Assembly: GCA_964452915.1 (NCBI GenBank)
Contig: CAYVNW010000020.1
Coordinates: 1 to 49,639, forward strand
Source of the DNA: Colivivens sp964452915
GTDB lineage: Bacteria; Bacteroidota; Bacteroidia; Bacteroidales; Bacteroidaceae
Direction of reading: 5' to 3'
Length of the DNA: 49,639 nucleotides
Shown here: piece after piece, positions 18,508 through 28,047 of the stretch
How the letters are laid out: each line of letters starts with the position of its first letter
Numbering within the stretch: the first letter of the stretch is position 1
The notes under the pieces: generated by a model
Seen by the model: only the letters and a program-made list of their open reading frames with translations
Told to the model about the DNA's origin: nothing
Database searches by the model: none
Translations under genes and position numbers: made by a program

Positions 18508-19152
18508 TTATGGATTTGTGACTACTGTGGTTGTGTCGGATTGGAACATAATCAGTTCTTCATTGTTTGGCTTTGGTGTCTCACGCTCTTTTCCCATAGG
18601 GAAAGCTCCCGACGAAGAATGTATGAGATAGTCGGTCATGGTTTCATCCGAACGGAAGTTGTATCCACGCAGGTCTTGCTCGATACCATTTATCTCCATG
18701 TACGCAGGCGAATAGATTTCGTGTGCCTGCATGTCCCAGTAGAGTAGGGAGGTCTTGAATGTTTCGCCTTTTAGGTTTTTCACGCAAACACGTCCGCGAA
18801 GCTCCCAAAGACGCTCTTCATTATAATAATAGGCAGTGTCGCAATTGACAAATGCTTCGACATGATAGTTCTTATCGAACCGTTCCAGAAATAACCCTTT
18901 CTCGAATGAGTAGTGTTGCCGTGGGGTTTTGTCATAAATCAGCCATTCCTCACTGATTATTTTGTAGCGGATAACTCCGCTGTCAGATATTAATGTACTG
19001 ACTCCGTAGCTTTTCAGTATGGGCAGGCTATCCCGATTCTCTATTATTGGGTTGTGTCGGTCATCGTCTGACTGACAACTAAAGAGTCCCATGGAACAAG
19101 ATAGTCCCATGAGACTTAAAGTGCTTAATAATATAATGTGTCGAGATTTCAT
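18508..19152 (-). CDS. lptC: LPS export protein LptC
   Basis: LptC links the inner-membrane LptBFG transporter to the periplasmic LptA bridge that carries lipopolysaccharide outward. The 214-residue protein starts at the ATG at 19152 (the frame extends one codon only to a TTG). Its hydrophobic N-terminus ends in LFSC with Cys26, so it may be a lipoprotein. The body shows the LptC beta-jellyroll pattern: YGVSTLISDSGVIRYKIISEEW, FEKGLFLERFD, NCDTAYYYNEERLWELRG and TSLLYWDMQAHEIYS. It begins 9 bases after the end of the TPR gene, so the two are likely one transcript. The matching permease lptG is in the same cluster. Confidence 0.88.
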   Translation of the reverse strand: MKSRHIILLSTLSLMGLSCSMGLFSCQSDDDRHNPIIENRDSLPILKSYGVSTLISDSGVIRYKIISEEWLIYDKTPRQHYSFEKGLFLERFDKNYHVEAFVNCDTAYYYNEERLWELRGRVCVKNLKGETFKTSLLYWDMQAHEIYSPAYMEINGIEQDLRGYNFRSDETMTDYLIHSSSGAFPMGKERETPKPNNEELIMFQSDTTTVVTNP

Positions 19153-19161
19153 CAAGAAGTC

Positions 19162-20631
19162 TTAGCGAAGTCTTAACTTTGTTGTCTCGCCCATTACTGA
19201 TACCGTTTCTCCAGCTTTCACACCGGCAAAGAATGCTTCGCTTTTTGGATAGTAGCCATTCTTATAATGTGAGATTTGACGGTTTGCTGCCGATACGCAT
19301 GAAGGGTCTACTTGCATTGCTTTTAAACATTTGTCGGTTGCAAGACAATAGTAATAACTTCTTGTAAGCATTGACTTTGAGTCTTGGCTTGCGGCTGGAG
19401 CATTACGGACAATGCAGTTTGCAATCAATAAGTACGCCTTTCCAAGTGAAGGTGTATATCTCAGTGCAGTGTTACAATATTGTCTTGCCTCGCTGATGCG
19501 TCCCTTACTGTAAAGAATGGATGCAATTGTATATGCTGTTTTACCTTTCTTCACAGGGTCGGATTCGAGTTCAATGGCTTCTTGCAGATATTTCATTGCG
19601 TTCGCCGTGTCACCAGTCTTGAGCAGCTTCGATGCCTTTCCAAGTGCTGCGTTTGGAGTCTTATTGAGTTCATATGCATAATCCGCTGCTTTGTAGTATA
19701 AGTCGGACTTGTCGCAGTCGAAGTTCTGCAATATCTTCAAGATTGTGTTGAGTTCTGCAAGATTGTTCTTCGCTCCTTCAACTTTCTCGCTGTAAATCTT
19801 CGTCAGCGCATCACAATCTGCTGCTCCGGACTTGACAAAAAGATCATTACATTTGTCGAGTGTTGGTTGGTAGTTTTGTATTATGCGTTGTGCCTCTGGC
19901 GAAAGAACGACTCTTTCGTCCCATTCAGTAGAATCTTCTGATTCTGGATTGGCTGGAATGATCTCGGTTGGGTACGATTTCGCTTCATCCAACAGACGCT
20001 CACAGATCTCGTTACAATTCATGTAGTCATTGATGAAATCTTCTCGGGTTTGGTCATCCTGTTTTGCAAAGAACCTGTTGTACGAGCACTCAATAAAATA
20101 ATAGAGTACGTATGCGTCTACATTTTGTCCAAGGTCATCAATGCCGGAACGGAAAATGCGGTAAGCTTCTTCATTGTCTTTTTTAGGTGCAAAACAATAG
20201 TAGTCATATGCTTTGCGGCATAGAATGTTTCCTCTTGTCGTTAACGTGGTTTTAGTAGCAAAAGAATTCAGGTCGTCCAAATTCTTTATACGTAAGTCGT
20301 GCATGTTCATTAGAGTATTGAAAATCTCTTCCTTCTTAGCAGGGTCGGTCTCTTGCATAAGAAGATTTTCGCAAATCACGGCTCCGTCTTGATAAATACG
20401 GATTTGTGCGAGAGGCGCCTTCTCCAATACAAGTTTCCAATATTCATAAGCTTCCTTGTAGTTCTTTTCTTTGAATGCCTCGCGATACAAACTAAAATTG
20501 TTAATAACATCGATGCTGTCTTGTCCGTGCCCTATACGGTCGTTGAATGTACTTCCAGCATATCCTTGTGCTGATGCTCCTAAGGAGATTGTTGTCGCCA
20601 TTAAAAAGGCGGTAAATACTTTCTTATTCAT
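19162..20631 (-). CDS. Periplasmic TPR-repeat protein
   Basis: It is a 489-residue secreted protein with a signal peptide (about 1-21, ending ASA then Q). Helical repeats of TPR type are seen, the clearest near 330-420 (ANAMKYLQEAIELESDPVKKGKTAYTIASILYSKG, then SEARQYCNTALRYTPSLGKAYLLIA). Such proteins usually act as scaffolds for protein partners; no catalytic motif is visible. It lies between a barrel protein and lptC on the same strand, so a role in outer-membrane or LPS assembly is plausible but inferred. Confidence 0.8.
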   Translation of the reverse strand: MNKKVFTAFLMATTISLGASAQGYAGSTFNDRIGHGQDSIDVINNFSLYREAFKEKNYKEAYEYWKLVLEKAPLAQIRIYQDGAVICENLLMQETDPAKKEEIFNTLMNMHDLRIKNLDDLNSFATKTTLTTRGNILCRKAYDYYCFAPKKDNEEAYRIFRSGIDDLGQNVDAYVLYYFIECSYNRFFAKQDDQTREDFINDYMNCNEICERLLDEAKSYPTEIIPANPESEDSTEWDERVVLSPEAQRIIQNYQPTLDKCNDLFVKSGAADCDALTKIYSEKVEGAKNNLAELNTILKILQNFDCDKSDLYYKAADYAYELNKTPNAALGKASKLLKTGDTANAMKYLQEAIELESDPVKKGKTAYTIASILYSKGRISEARQYCNTALRYTPSLGKAYLLIANCIVRNAPAASQDSKSMLTRSYYYCLATDKCLKAMQVDPSCVSAANRQISHYKNGYYPKSEAFFAGVKAGETVSVMGETTKLRLR

Positions 20632-20739
20632 TGTTATCCTTACCTGTGTTTAAATGCTGTTTGTTTTTATTGTCCAGGTACCATTTTGCTGGCACCCGGC
20701 ATTATTATCATTTGACTTGTCTTATATTCATTTGTTTAA

Positions 20740-22101
20740 TTATTGCATTTTCCATTTGTAGAACCATCGTTCACTGAATGTCAGCCCGACGGTAAGCTTG
20801 AAATAGTTTTCTGTCAGTTTGCTGACAGATGGCGAATTATTGCCGGTCGACAAATATGGAATGTTGCTATGTATCCATTGAAAACTTATGTTTAGTCTTG
20901 GAATATTATACCAGTTATACCATAGATTTTTGTTTGATATTGGTATGGCTACCCCTGCCGATACGCCATATTCATATGGTTTGTCTGTGATTAAATTCGT
21001 ATTACCTGTACTCGCATATGACTTGCTGTAGTATCCTCCAATTTTATATGTTATTCTTCTTCCGATATGGGCATTATTATATTGAGGAGTGTAATCGCCT
21101 CCAAGAGCGAATTTCAACTTGTCATTCAGCATCCCTTCAGTACTGATATAGTCTCCGCTTTCCGCTTGTGTCGGAAACTTGCATTTGCTCCATTTCTGTA
21201 GTTCGAAGTCGGCTCCAATACGTAATTGTTTTCCTTTATAATAGGTTATGCCGGCGGCAAAAGAATGTGGCAACTGAAATGCATTTTTTATTGTGTCGCC
21301 TGATATATTCATTATGGAAGAAGCTGATGGATTATATGTCTCGGTATAGCGGATTGCTTGATTTTTTATGTCATGTCCCAATCCATAGCTGAGTCCTAAT
21401 ACGATTTTGTCATTCTTGTTTATGTTTTGGCTGAATTGCAGTCCAAAGTCTGCCGTCCATGTGTTAATGTTAGCTGAATAGCCACGTATTAGTGAGTATG
21501 CGCTGCTTTCACTGAACGACATGGTCATTGAGTGTGTATAATCGCCAAATAAATAACTCCCATTAAATCCTATTGACAAAGGCTTGAACAATTGCACTCC
21601 AAATCCTACAAGGGCCTGATGTAGTCCGCCATCACCTGAGTACGAGTATGATGAAGTCATATTTTCCGAACCTGAAACATCTTCGCTGCTTGATTGAAAG
21701 CTGTAGCTTATGTTGGTGTAGGGCAAGACAGCTAACGTAACGCCAAGTCCTTTTTTAGCTCTGAAATGAAATGCCGCATAGTCGAGATTCGTATTCTTCG
21801 CATTATGTTGCAAGTTGCCCATTTTGTAGTTCCCGTTTGATAAAGTCAGTCCCAGATCAAATATGGCTGTAAGGCTGTCTACTTCTGAATAAGAAGCAGG
21901 GTTGGCTACATTTATTATTGCACCGTCTCTGAATCCTTGTGCTACACCGCCCATGCCTTTGTTGAAGCCCATTGATCTGTCGGCCATGATGCCAAAACCA
22001 TAGCGGCTGTATGGAGAATTTACTCCATTTTGTGCCGATGCCGGTAATGATGCTTCTATTATCAGTACAATTAATATTGTGAATATTGTTAGAATCTTCA
22101 T
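20740..22101 (-). CDS. Outer-membrane beta-barrel protein, function unknown
   Basis: The 453-residue protein has a signal peptide (about 1-23, SASAQ-like cleavage at ASAQ). The rest is glycine- and aromatic-rich alternating strands typical of a 14-strand or similar barrel, with the opening NSPYSRYGFGIMADRSMGFNKGMGG. This resembles the FadL/OmpP1-like barrels kept next to coaX in many Bacteroidales. The end SERWFYKWKMQ is not the classic terminal Phe. It lies 40 bases downstream of coaX on the same strand. A transport role is possible, but no substrate can be named. Confidence 0.75.
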   Translation of the reverse strand: MKILTIFTILIVLIIEASLPASAQNGVNSPYSRYGFGIMADRSMGFNKGMGGVAQGFRDGAIINVANPASYSEVDSLTAIFDLGLTLSNGNYKMGNLQHNAKNTNLDYAAFHFRAKKGLGVTLAVLPYTNISYSFQSSSEDVSGSENMTSSYSYSGDGGLHQALVGFGVQLFKPLSIGFNGSYLFGDYTHSMTMSFSESSAYSLIRGYSANINTWTADFGLQFSQNINKNDKIVLGLSYGLGHDIKNQAIRYTETYNPSASSIMNISGDTIKNAFQLPHSFAAGITYYKGKQLRIGADFELQKWSKCKFPTQAESGDYISTEGMLNDKLKFALGGDYTPQYNNAHIGRRITYKIGGYYSKSYASTGNTNLITDKPYEYGVSAGVAIPISNKNLWYNWYNIPRLNISFQWIHSNIPYLSTGNNSPSVSKLTENYFKLTVGLTFSERWFYKWKMQ

Positions 22102-22141
22102 GTCAGCTCTATTGCTTTTCGTTTTGTCGTGAACGGTGACT

Positions 22142-22870
22142 TCATTTGTGTAAATTGTAGGTCAAAACCTCGTTCAGTCCTTTCAATACAATGAATTTAT
22201 CTGCAAAAATACGTTTTTTTATCTCATCTTCAAAATATAATTCGTCTCCACCTGTAAAAAATACGCAAAGATTAGAATGTTTTAAGGAAAATTTACGGAT
22301 ATAGCCTTCTATTTCGTACTTCATTCCGTCCAGCACTCCACATCGGATTGCGCTTTCAGTGTCTTCTCCAAGTTGCGGCCGATGCCCTTCGTGACTGACC
22401 AAAGGAAGAAGAGATGTATGTTCATGAAGGGCTTTGAAGCGCATCTCCATTCCTGGTGATATGTTGCCTCCGAGAAACTCCCCTCGTTTTGTAACAAAGT
22501 CGTAAGTTATGGCGGTTCCCATGTCAATTATTAATGTGTCGCACTTAGATATGTTATACGCCCCAATAGCTGCGGCAAGCCGGTCCATACCGAGAGTTTG
22601 AGGTGTTTTGTATAGGTTGAGAATTGGTATGTCTGTCTTATAATCAAAAAACATCATATCTTGATGCAATTGTTTTAAAGATGCATTCAAATCTGCATTT
22701 GACTTGATTGTGGAGCACACGATACTATGGGAAGGTTTGTATGTGGCGATATCTTCGACAATCCTACCGGTGGCAAGCCCTTCGGTCCGATTGCAGTAAA
22801 TCAATTTACTGTCTTCGAATATCCCATATTTAATGCCAGAGTTCCCTATGTCGATTGTGATTTTTCTCAT
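22142..22870 (-). CDS. coaX: Type III pantothenate kinase CoaX
   Basis: It phosphorylates pantothenate, the first step of coenzyme A synthesis. The start is the ATG at 22868-22870, which overlaps the lptG stop as ATGA; this gives 242 residues beginning MRKITIDIGNSGIKYGIF, the family N-terminus. The longer frame from 22930 would add 20 unrelated residues. Phosphate-binding signatures are DIGNSGIKYG (6-15), LGMDRLAAAIGAY and DMGTAITYDFV. The overlap implies translational coupling to the LPS permease upstream. Confidence 0.95.
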   Translation of the reverse strand: MRKITIDIGNSGIKYGIFEDSKLIYCNRTEGLATGRIVEDIATYKPSHSIVCSTIKSNADLNASLKQLHQDMMFFDYKTDIPILNLYKTPQTLGMDRLAAAIGAYNISKCDTLIIDMGTAITYDFVTKRGEFLGGNISPGMEMRFKALHEHTSLLPLVSHEGHRPQLGEDTESAIRCGVLDGMKYEIEGYIRKFSLKHSNLCVFFTGGDELYFEDEIKKRIFADKFIVLKGLNEVLTYNLHK

Positions 22871-24021
22871 TTTGGTGCCTTTTTGTAGAAGTATATTGCT
22901 ATAAAGAGGAAGACAATATTTGGAATCCATACTGCAAGCAAAGGAGGAAAGTTGGCGTTGATGGCAAAAGTAGACGATATGGTTTGGAACATGATGTAGA
23001 GAAAACTTAAGAAGAGTCCTATGCCGAGTGCTATACCCATTCCGTTTTTACGTTTACGCGCAGAAAGAGAAAGTCCGATGACGGTCAGTATAAATGCTGC
23101 GAACGATGAGGCGCCACGTTTCCAGTATTCTACCTCGAAAGCTTGAATGTCGGCAAATCCTCGTTTTTTCTGATGGTCAATATAGCGTGCAAGCTCTGGA
23201 TTGGTCATGGTTTCTTGTTGGCCTTTGCGTATAATCAGGTCTTGTGGTTCCATATTGATGATTGAATCGATACGTGAGCCATAATTGATTATTTCACGCA
23301 TTCCCTGCAAATCACGCTCTTGATAATCCTTTATTATCCAATGGTTTGGTTCCTCCGACAGAGTATCGTACTGTATGACAGCTGCTTGCAAGTGGCTGAC
23401 TAGTTTTTTATTTACAAACTTGTCAAGTGTAAAATCATATCCGGTCTTTACGTTGTCCTCATATCTGGATATGTATGCTATGACACCAGTGTCTACCTCC
23501 AATTGTACGTTGCTTGTATAGTTGAATGTAGCACGGCGTCGGTAAGTATTTTCAAAGTTTACACGTTGTACATTGCCTTTTGGAATAATGTACGCTCCCA
23601 TGATGAATGTCAGAACACACAATACACCTGCAGATATCATATAAGGACGTAGCAGTCGGTTGAAGCTTACTCCGGTAGACATCATTGCAATGATTTCTGA
23701 GTGTTCTGCAAGTTTGGTCGTGAAGAAAATTACGCTTATGAATACAAAGAGCTGGCTAAACAGATTGGCATAGTAAGGAATGAAGTTGATATAGTAGTTG
23801 ACTATTTCCGCAGCAGGGACTTTCTTCGCTATGTACTTGTCAATATGCTCATTAATGTCGAACACCACGGCAATACTTATGATAAGGGCTATAGAAAAAA
23901 AGTAAGTACCGAGATACTTTGCGATAATGTATCTATCCAACCTCGTGACCGGACTGTGTTCTATGCACCAGTCTTTTATTTGAGAGAGTCGTTCCGGTTC
24001 CTTAATCTTTATTCTTCTCAT
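22867..24021 (-). CDS. lptG: LptF/LptG family LPS export permease
   Basis: It is an inner-membrane permease of the YjgP/YjgQ family that extracts LPS from the membrane for export. I chose the ATG at 24021 (384 residues); the longer frame begins at a TTG inside tgt. Membrane spans are clear near 25-50 (TYFFSIALIISIAVVF), 75-105 (YANLFSQLFVFISVIFF), 125-155 and three at the C-terminus (FAAFILTVIGLSLSA, GIALGIGLFLSFLYIMF, LLAVWIPNIVFLFIAIYFY). Between them is a periplasmic jellyroll domain. LptF and LptG are not easily told apart by eye. lptC lies in the same cluster. Confidence 0.88.
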   Translation of the reverse strand: MRRIKIKEPERLSQIKDWCIEHSPVTRLDRYIIAKYLGTYFFSIALIISIAVVFDINEHIDKYIAKKVPAAEIVNYYINFIPYYANLFSQLFVFISVIFFTTKLAEHSEIIAMMSTGVSFNRLLRPYMISAGVLCVLTFIMGAYIIPKGNVQRVNFENTYRRRATFNYTSNVQLEVDTGVIAYISRYEDNVKTGYDFTLDKFVNKKLVSHLQAAVIQYDTLSEEPNHWIIKDYQERDLQGMREIINYGSRIDSIINMEPQDLIIRKGQQETMTNPELARYIDHQKKRGFADIQAFEVEYWKRGASSFAAFILTVIGLSLSARKRKNGMGIALGIGLFLSFLYIMFQTISSTFAINANFPPLLAVWIPNIVFLFIAIYFYKKAPK

Positions 24022-24052
24022 CTGATTTTTGTGTCGAGTATGAACTGATCTG

Positions 24053-25186
24053 TCAGATTCTTCTGTCCAATTCGCCAATTATCTTACATTTCCAAGTGCA
24101 GAAGTCTCCGCCAATGATGTGTGTACGGGCTTCGCCCACAAGCCATAGGTAGAATGCCAAATTATGTATGGAAGCTATTTGCATTGCAAGCAATTCGTGG
24201 GCCTTGAACAGGTGATGCAGGTAGGCTTTGGTGTATGAGGTGTCCACATATGATGTACCTTCTGCATCGAGTGGCGAGAAGTCGGTTTCCCACTTCTTGT
24301 TTCTCATATTAATTGTACCGTGTCGTGTAAACAGCATTGCATTGCGCCCGTTACGCGTAGGCATAACACAATCAAACATATCTACTCCACGTTCAATACC
24401 TTCCAATATGTTTTGTGGCGTTCCCACGCCCATTAAATAACGTGGTTTGTTTTTTGGCAGAATTGCGTTGACCACTTCAATCATTTCATACATAACCTCT
24501 GTCGGCTCTCCTACAGCAAGTCCCCCGATTGCATTCCCTTCAGCGTCCTTGCTTGCTACGTGTTCAGCCGACTCTTCTCTTAAATCTTTATATGTGCATC
24601 CTTGCACTATAGGAAATAAAGCTTGATGATAACCATATTTTGGTTCGGTCTCTTTAAAGTGTTGAACACAACGGTCGAGCCAGTCGTTTGTAAGTTGTAA
24701 AGATTTCTTGGCATACGAATAGTCTGACGTACCCGATGGACATTCGTCGAATGCCATCATTATGTCTGCTCCAATTGACCGTTCGATATCAATCACACGT
24801 TCCGGAGTGAAGAAATGCTTTGAACCGTCAATATGACTTCTGAATTCTACTCCTTCCGGTGTTATTTTGCGAATACCCGAAAGAGAAAACACTTGAAAGC
24901 CTCCACTATCGGTAAGCATCGGGCGATTAAATCCGTTGAACTTGTGTAGTCCGCCGGCGGCTTCAAGAACACCGGTTCCAGGTCTTAGGTACAAATGGTA
25001 TGTATTGCCAAGAATAATCTGTGCCTTGATATCATCCTTGAGCTCCCATTGGTGAACCGCTTTTACGCTGCCGGCGGTACCGACTGGCATAAAGATAGGA
25101 GTTTGTATCTGACCATGTCCAGTCGTAATCAACCCCGCTCGTGCATTCGTCTTGGAGTCTGTGCATTCAATCTCAAATGTAAGCAT
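24053..25186 (-). CDS. tgt: tRNA-guanine transglycosylase Tgt
   Basis: Tgt swaps guanine 34 for preQ1 in tRNAs for Asp, Asn, His and Tyr, in queuosine synthesis. The 377-residue length is normal. Visible motifs are MPVGTAGSVKAV, the substrate-binding LTDSGGFQVFS, DECPSG, GGLAVGEP and the nucleophile Asp in FDCVMPTRNGRN (about 272-283). The region that in well-studied Tgt enzymes holds the zinc ligands CxCxxC reads GTSYVDTSYTKAYLHHL here, so those cysteines are absent. Lon lies 24 bases upstream, and the LPS permease follows after 31 bases. Confidence 0.95.
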   Translation of the reverse strand: MLTFEIECTDSKTNARAGLITTGHGQIQTPIFMPVGTAGSVKAVHQWELKDDIKAQIILGNTYHLYLRPGTGVLEAAGGLHKFNGFNRPMLTDSGGFQVFSLSGIRKITPEGVEFRSHIDGSKHFFTPERVIDIERSIGADIMMAFDECPSGTSDYSYAKKSLQLTNDWLDRCVQHFKETEPKYGYHQALFPIVQGCTYKDLREESAEHVASKDAEGNAIGGLAVGEPTEVMYEMIEVVNAILPKNKPRYLMGVGTPQNILEGIERGVDMFDCVMPTRNGRNAMLFTRHGTINMRNKKWETDFSPLDAEGTSYVDTSYTKAYLHHLFKAHELLAMQIASIHNLAFYLWLVGEARTHIIGGDFCTWKCKIIGELDRRI

Positions 25187-25210
25187 TTTCTCTTTCGTTG
25201 CCGATTCTGA

Positions 25211-27688
25211 TTATTGTTCCTGTTTGTCGTCTGTCTTAATTGTTAAGTCAACAGGATGTTCAACTTTCTCGTCAAGTAAGGCGAACTCAAGCACTTCCCT
25301 TACGTTTTCAACATAGTGGAAAGTAACACCTTTTAAATATATTTCGGGTATTTGCTTGATATCTTTTTCATTGTCTTTACAGATAATGATGTCTGTGATA
25401 CCGGCACGTTTCGCAGCAAGAATCTTTTCCTTAATGCCTCCTACTGGTAATACTTTCCCTCTAAGTGTGATTTCACCCGTCATAGCGATATTTTTCCGTA
25501 CCTTTCTTTGGGTTAGGGCCGATGCGATTGATGTACATATTGCAATTCCTGCTGATGGTCCGTCCTTAGGTACTGCACCTTCTGGCACATGTATGTGTAT
25601 ATTCCAATTTTCGAATACACGAGAATCAACATTAATGAGATCGTTGTGTGCTTTCAGATACTCAAGAGCCAGTACAGCCGATTCCTTCATCACATCTCCC
25701 AGGTTACCTGTGAGTGTCAGTTTCTGTCCCTTGCCTTTACTGAGACTTGTTTCAATAAACAGGATTTCGCCACCGACAGAAGTCCAGGCAAGACCTGTAA
25801 CGACTCCTGCATAGTTATTACCTTGGTATTTATCGCGTGAATATAATTCCGGGCCGAGCAATCCCGCCACATCGCTTACTGTCAAACTGTGGTCGGGTAG
25901 TACTTGGTCTTTGGCGTATTTCAGCGTTATCTTTCTTAGTATCTTATTAATAACGTGGTCAAGCTCTCTGACACCGGATTCACGAGTATAATCTTCAATG
26001 ATTTTCTCGATTGCTGCCTTACTAAATTTAATGCCGCTCTTCTCCATGCCAAGTTTCTGAAGTTCTTGAGGAATCAGATGCCGCTTTGCGATTTCTATCT
26101 TTTCTTCCGTCAGATATCCACTCACCTCAATGAGTTCCATTCTGTCGAGCAGTGGGGCAGGGATCGTACTTGTGTTGTTTGCAGTCGCAATGAACATGAC
26201 TTTTGATAAATCGAAGTCACAATCCAAGTAGTTGTCATGAAACGAATTGTTTTGTTCTGGATCGAGAACCTCAAGTAAGGCTGAGGATGGATCTCCGTTT
26301 ACTCCGTCTGTACCGACTTTGTCTATCTCGTCGAGTATGAACACCGGATTGCAACTGTTAGCTTGTAGTATAGACTTGATGATTCGTCCTGGCATCGCAC
26401 CAATATAAGTACGTCTGTGACCACGTATTTCTGCTTCATCGTGCACACCGCCAAGCGACATTCTGACATATTTGCGCTTCATGGCTTTGGCTATACTTTT
26501 ACCTAAAGATGTCTTGCCCACACCTGGAGGACCATACAGGCAGATGATAGGACTCTTGAAATCTCCACGAGTCTTAAGCACTGCCAGATATTCCATTATG
26601 CGCTCTTTCACTTTCTCCATGCCATAGTGATCCTTATTAAGCACTTTCTCTGCATTGGCGAGGTTCAAGTTGTCTTTTGTTGCTTCGTTCCATGGAAGGG
26701 AAAGCATCGTGTCAAGATATTCATACTGTATTTGGTAATCTGACGACTGCTGATTCATACGTTTGAACTTATTGAGCTCACGCTTGAATATTGCTTTCGT
26801 GTCATCATTCCACTTCTTTTTCTTGGCACGTTCCTCCAACTGCTCTATGTCATTTTGACTGCCCGATCCCAATTCTTCTTGTATCTTCTTGATTTGTTGC
26901 TGCAGGAAATACTCTCGTTGCTGTTTGTTGATTTCCTCCTGTGCCCTCATGTTGATGCTTGCTTTAAGAGACACAAACTGATATTCTCGGTTCAAGCACT
27001 CTAACAAGTGCATTGCTCTGTCTGTCATATTGTCGTCTTTTAGCAAGTTGAATTTCTCGGCTATTTTGATAGGCATGTTGCCGCAAATGAAATTAACGAG
27101 GAAGTCTGGGTTGGGAACGTTTTGCAGGGTTGGCATAATATCAAAACTTCTTAGCTCCCCTGTATGTATATATTTGTCTAATACATCACGTATCGCATCT
27201 ATTATGGCATCATATTTTCTATCGTCCTTAGGTGATACCTCCTGATTCTTCTTTAAATGACCTATCAAATATTCTCCACCGTCGTGTGCATCTATCATAG
27301 TCACACGACAGAACGCCTGCAAAATCGCAGTCTTACTACCATCTGGCAGTTCAAGTACTCTTATGACTTTAGCGACGGCACCGAGTGGATACAGGTCTTT
27401 TTCAGTCGGTTCGGCTACAGACGCATCCTTCTGGCTGAATACTCCAATAAGTCTATTGTTCTTTTCGGCTTCACTCGTTAGTCTAAGAGACGATTTCCTA
27501 CTAATGGTAATAGGCATGATTGTCAAAGGGAACAACATGGAATTCTTAAGCGGCAGTATAGGAATAATATCGTGATCTGTAATCTCAATATTCATCGTAC
27601 TTACCTTGCTTGCATCCATGTCAGCTATAACTGATATAGATTCACTTCGTGCTAAATTATCCATGAACTCATCAAAATTCGATTCCAT
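25211..27688 (-). CDS. lon: ATP-dependent protease Lon
   Basis: Lon degrades misfolded and selected regulatory proteins in the cytoplasm. The 825-residue protein has the N-terminal substrate domain (about 42-240), a coiled coil rich in Gln/Glu (245-295), and the AAA+ domain with Walker A GPPGVGKT (386-393) and Walker B ILDEID (451-456). The protease domain has the Ser712/Lys753 dyad (PKDGPSAG and GGIKEK). Domain order and length are those of LonA. A promoter element at 27797-27804 lies about 110 bases upstream; lon is first in the tgt-lptG-coaX cluster. Confidence 0.97.
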   Translation of the reverse strand: MESNFDEFMDNLARSESISVIADMDASKVSTMNIEITDHDIIPILPLKNSMLFPLTIMPITISRKSSLRLTSEAEKNNRLIGVFSQKDASVAEPTEKDLYPLGAVAKVIRVLELPDGSKTAILQAFCRVTMIDAHDGGEYLIGHLKKNQEVSPKDDRKYDAIIDAIRDVLDKYIHTGELRSFDIMPTLQNVPNPDFLVNFICGNMPIKIAEKFNLLKDDNMTDRAMHLLECLNREYQFVSLKASINMRAQEEINKQQREYFLQQQIKKIQEELGSGSQNDIEQLEERAKKKKWNDDTKAIFKRELNKFKRMNQQSSDYQIQYEYLDTMLSLPWNEATKDNLNLANAEKVLNKDHYGMEKVKERIMEYLAVLKTRGDFKSPIICLYGPPGVGKTSLGKSIAKAMKRKYVRMSLGGVHDEAEIRGHRRTYIGAMPGRIIKSILQANSCNPVFILDEIDKVGTDGVNGDPSSALLEVLDPEQNNSFHDNYLDCDFDLSKVMFIATANNTSTIPAPLLDRMELIEVSGYLTEEKIEIAKRHLIPQELQKLGMEKSGIKFSKAAIEKIIEDYTRESGVRELDHVINKILRKITLKYAKDQVLPDHSLTVSDVAGLLGPELYSRDKYQGNNYAGVVTGLAWTSVGGEILFIETSLSKGKGQKLTLTGNLGDVMKESAVLALEYLKAHNDLINVDSRVFENWNIHIHVPEGAVPKDGPSAGIAICTSIASALTQRKVRKNIAMTGEITLRGKVLPVGGIKEKILAAKRAGITDIIICKDNEKDIKQIPEIYLKGVTFHYVENVREVLEFALLDEKVEHPVDLTIKTDDKQEQ

Positions 27689-27796
27689 CTTTTAAAATTT
27701 CTCCTTGATTTTACGTTCTCTATATTTGTTGCTTTCTTTGCTTGTTGTACTATCCATCTCTATAAACCAAGGTGGCATGACTTTGCAAATTAGGGA

Positions 27797-27804
27797 CAAA
27801 GGTA
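27797..27804 (-). promoter_or_regulatory. -7 promoter element for lon
   Basis: TACCTTTG on the minus strand, about 110 bases upstream of the lon ATG. The remainder of the 27689-28047 gap is AT-rich and, apart from this and the element at 27990-27997, shows nothing I can name. Confidence 0.5.
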
Positions 27805-27989
27805 TAAATAATTTCTTGATAATTTACTATCGCATTGTGTTTTTTAAGAAAAGAATGTTGTTTTTCGGGGTTGATAACAATTTTACGGCTGAAAATTTCT
27901 TTTAGTCCCAATTTATAACAGACGTATTTCCTGTTTTAGGTCCTATAGAAAAAACAGCAATAGGGTACTTGGAATTGATTATTAATTAA

Positions 27990-27997
27990 TATCTTTG
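27990..27997 (+). promoter_or_regulatory. -7 promoter element for the acetyltransferase gene
   Basis: TATCTTTG lies only 5 bases before the first possible ATG (28003), so transcription would start at about that ATG. This favours the second ATG at 28048 as the true start. Confidence 0.55.
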
Positions 27998-28047
27998 TAG
28001 CGATGAATTTGCAAAATCAATATATATCAGATGTAAATAATGAGATT

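Noticed and set aside
22868..22930. Longer start for coaX
   Set aside because: The extra 20 residues lie within lptG and are foreign to the family; the ATGA overlap gives the standard N-terminus.
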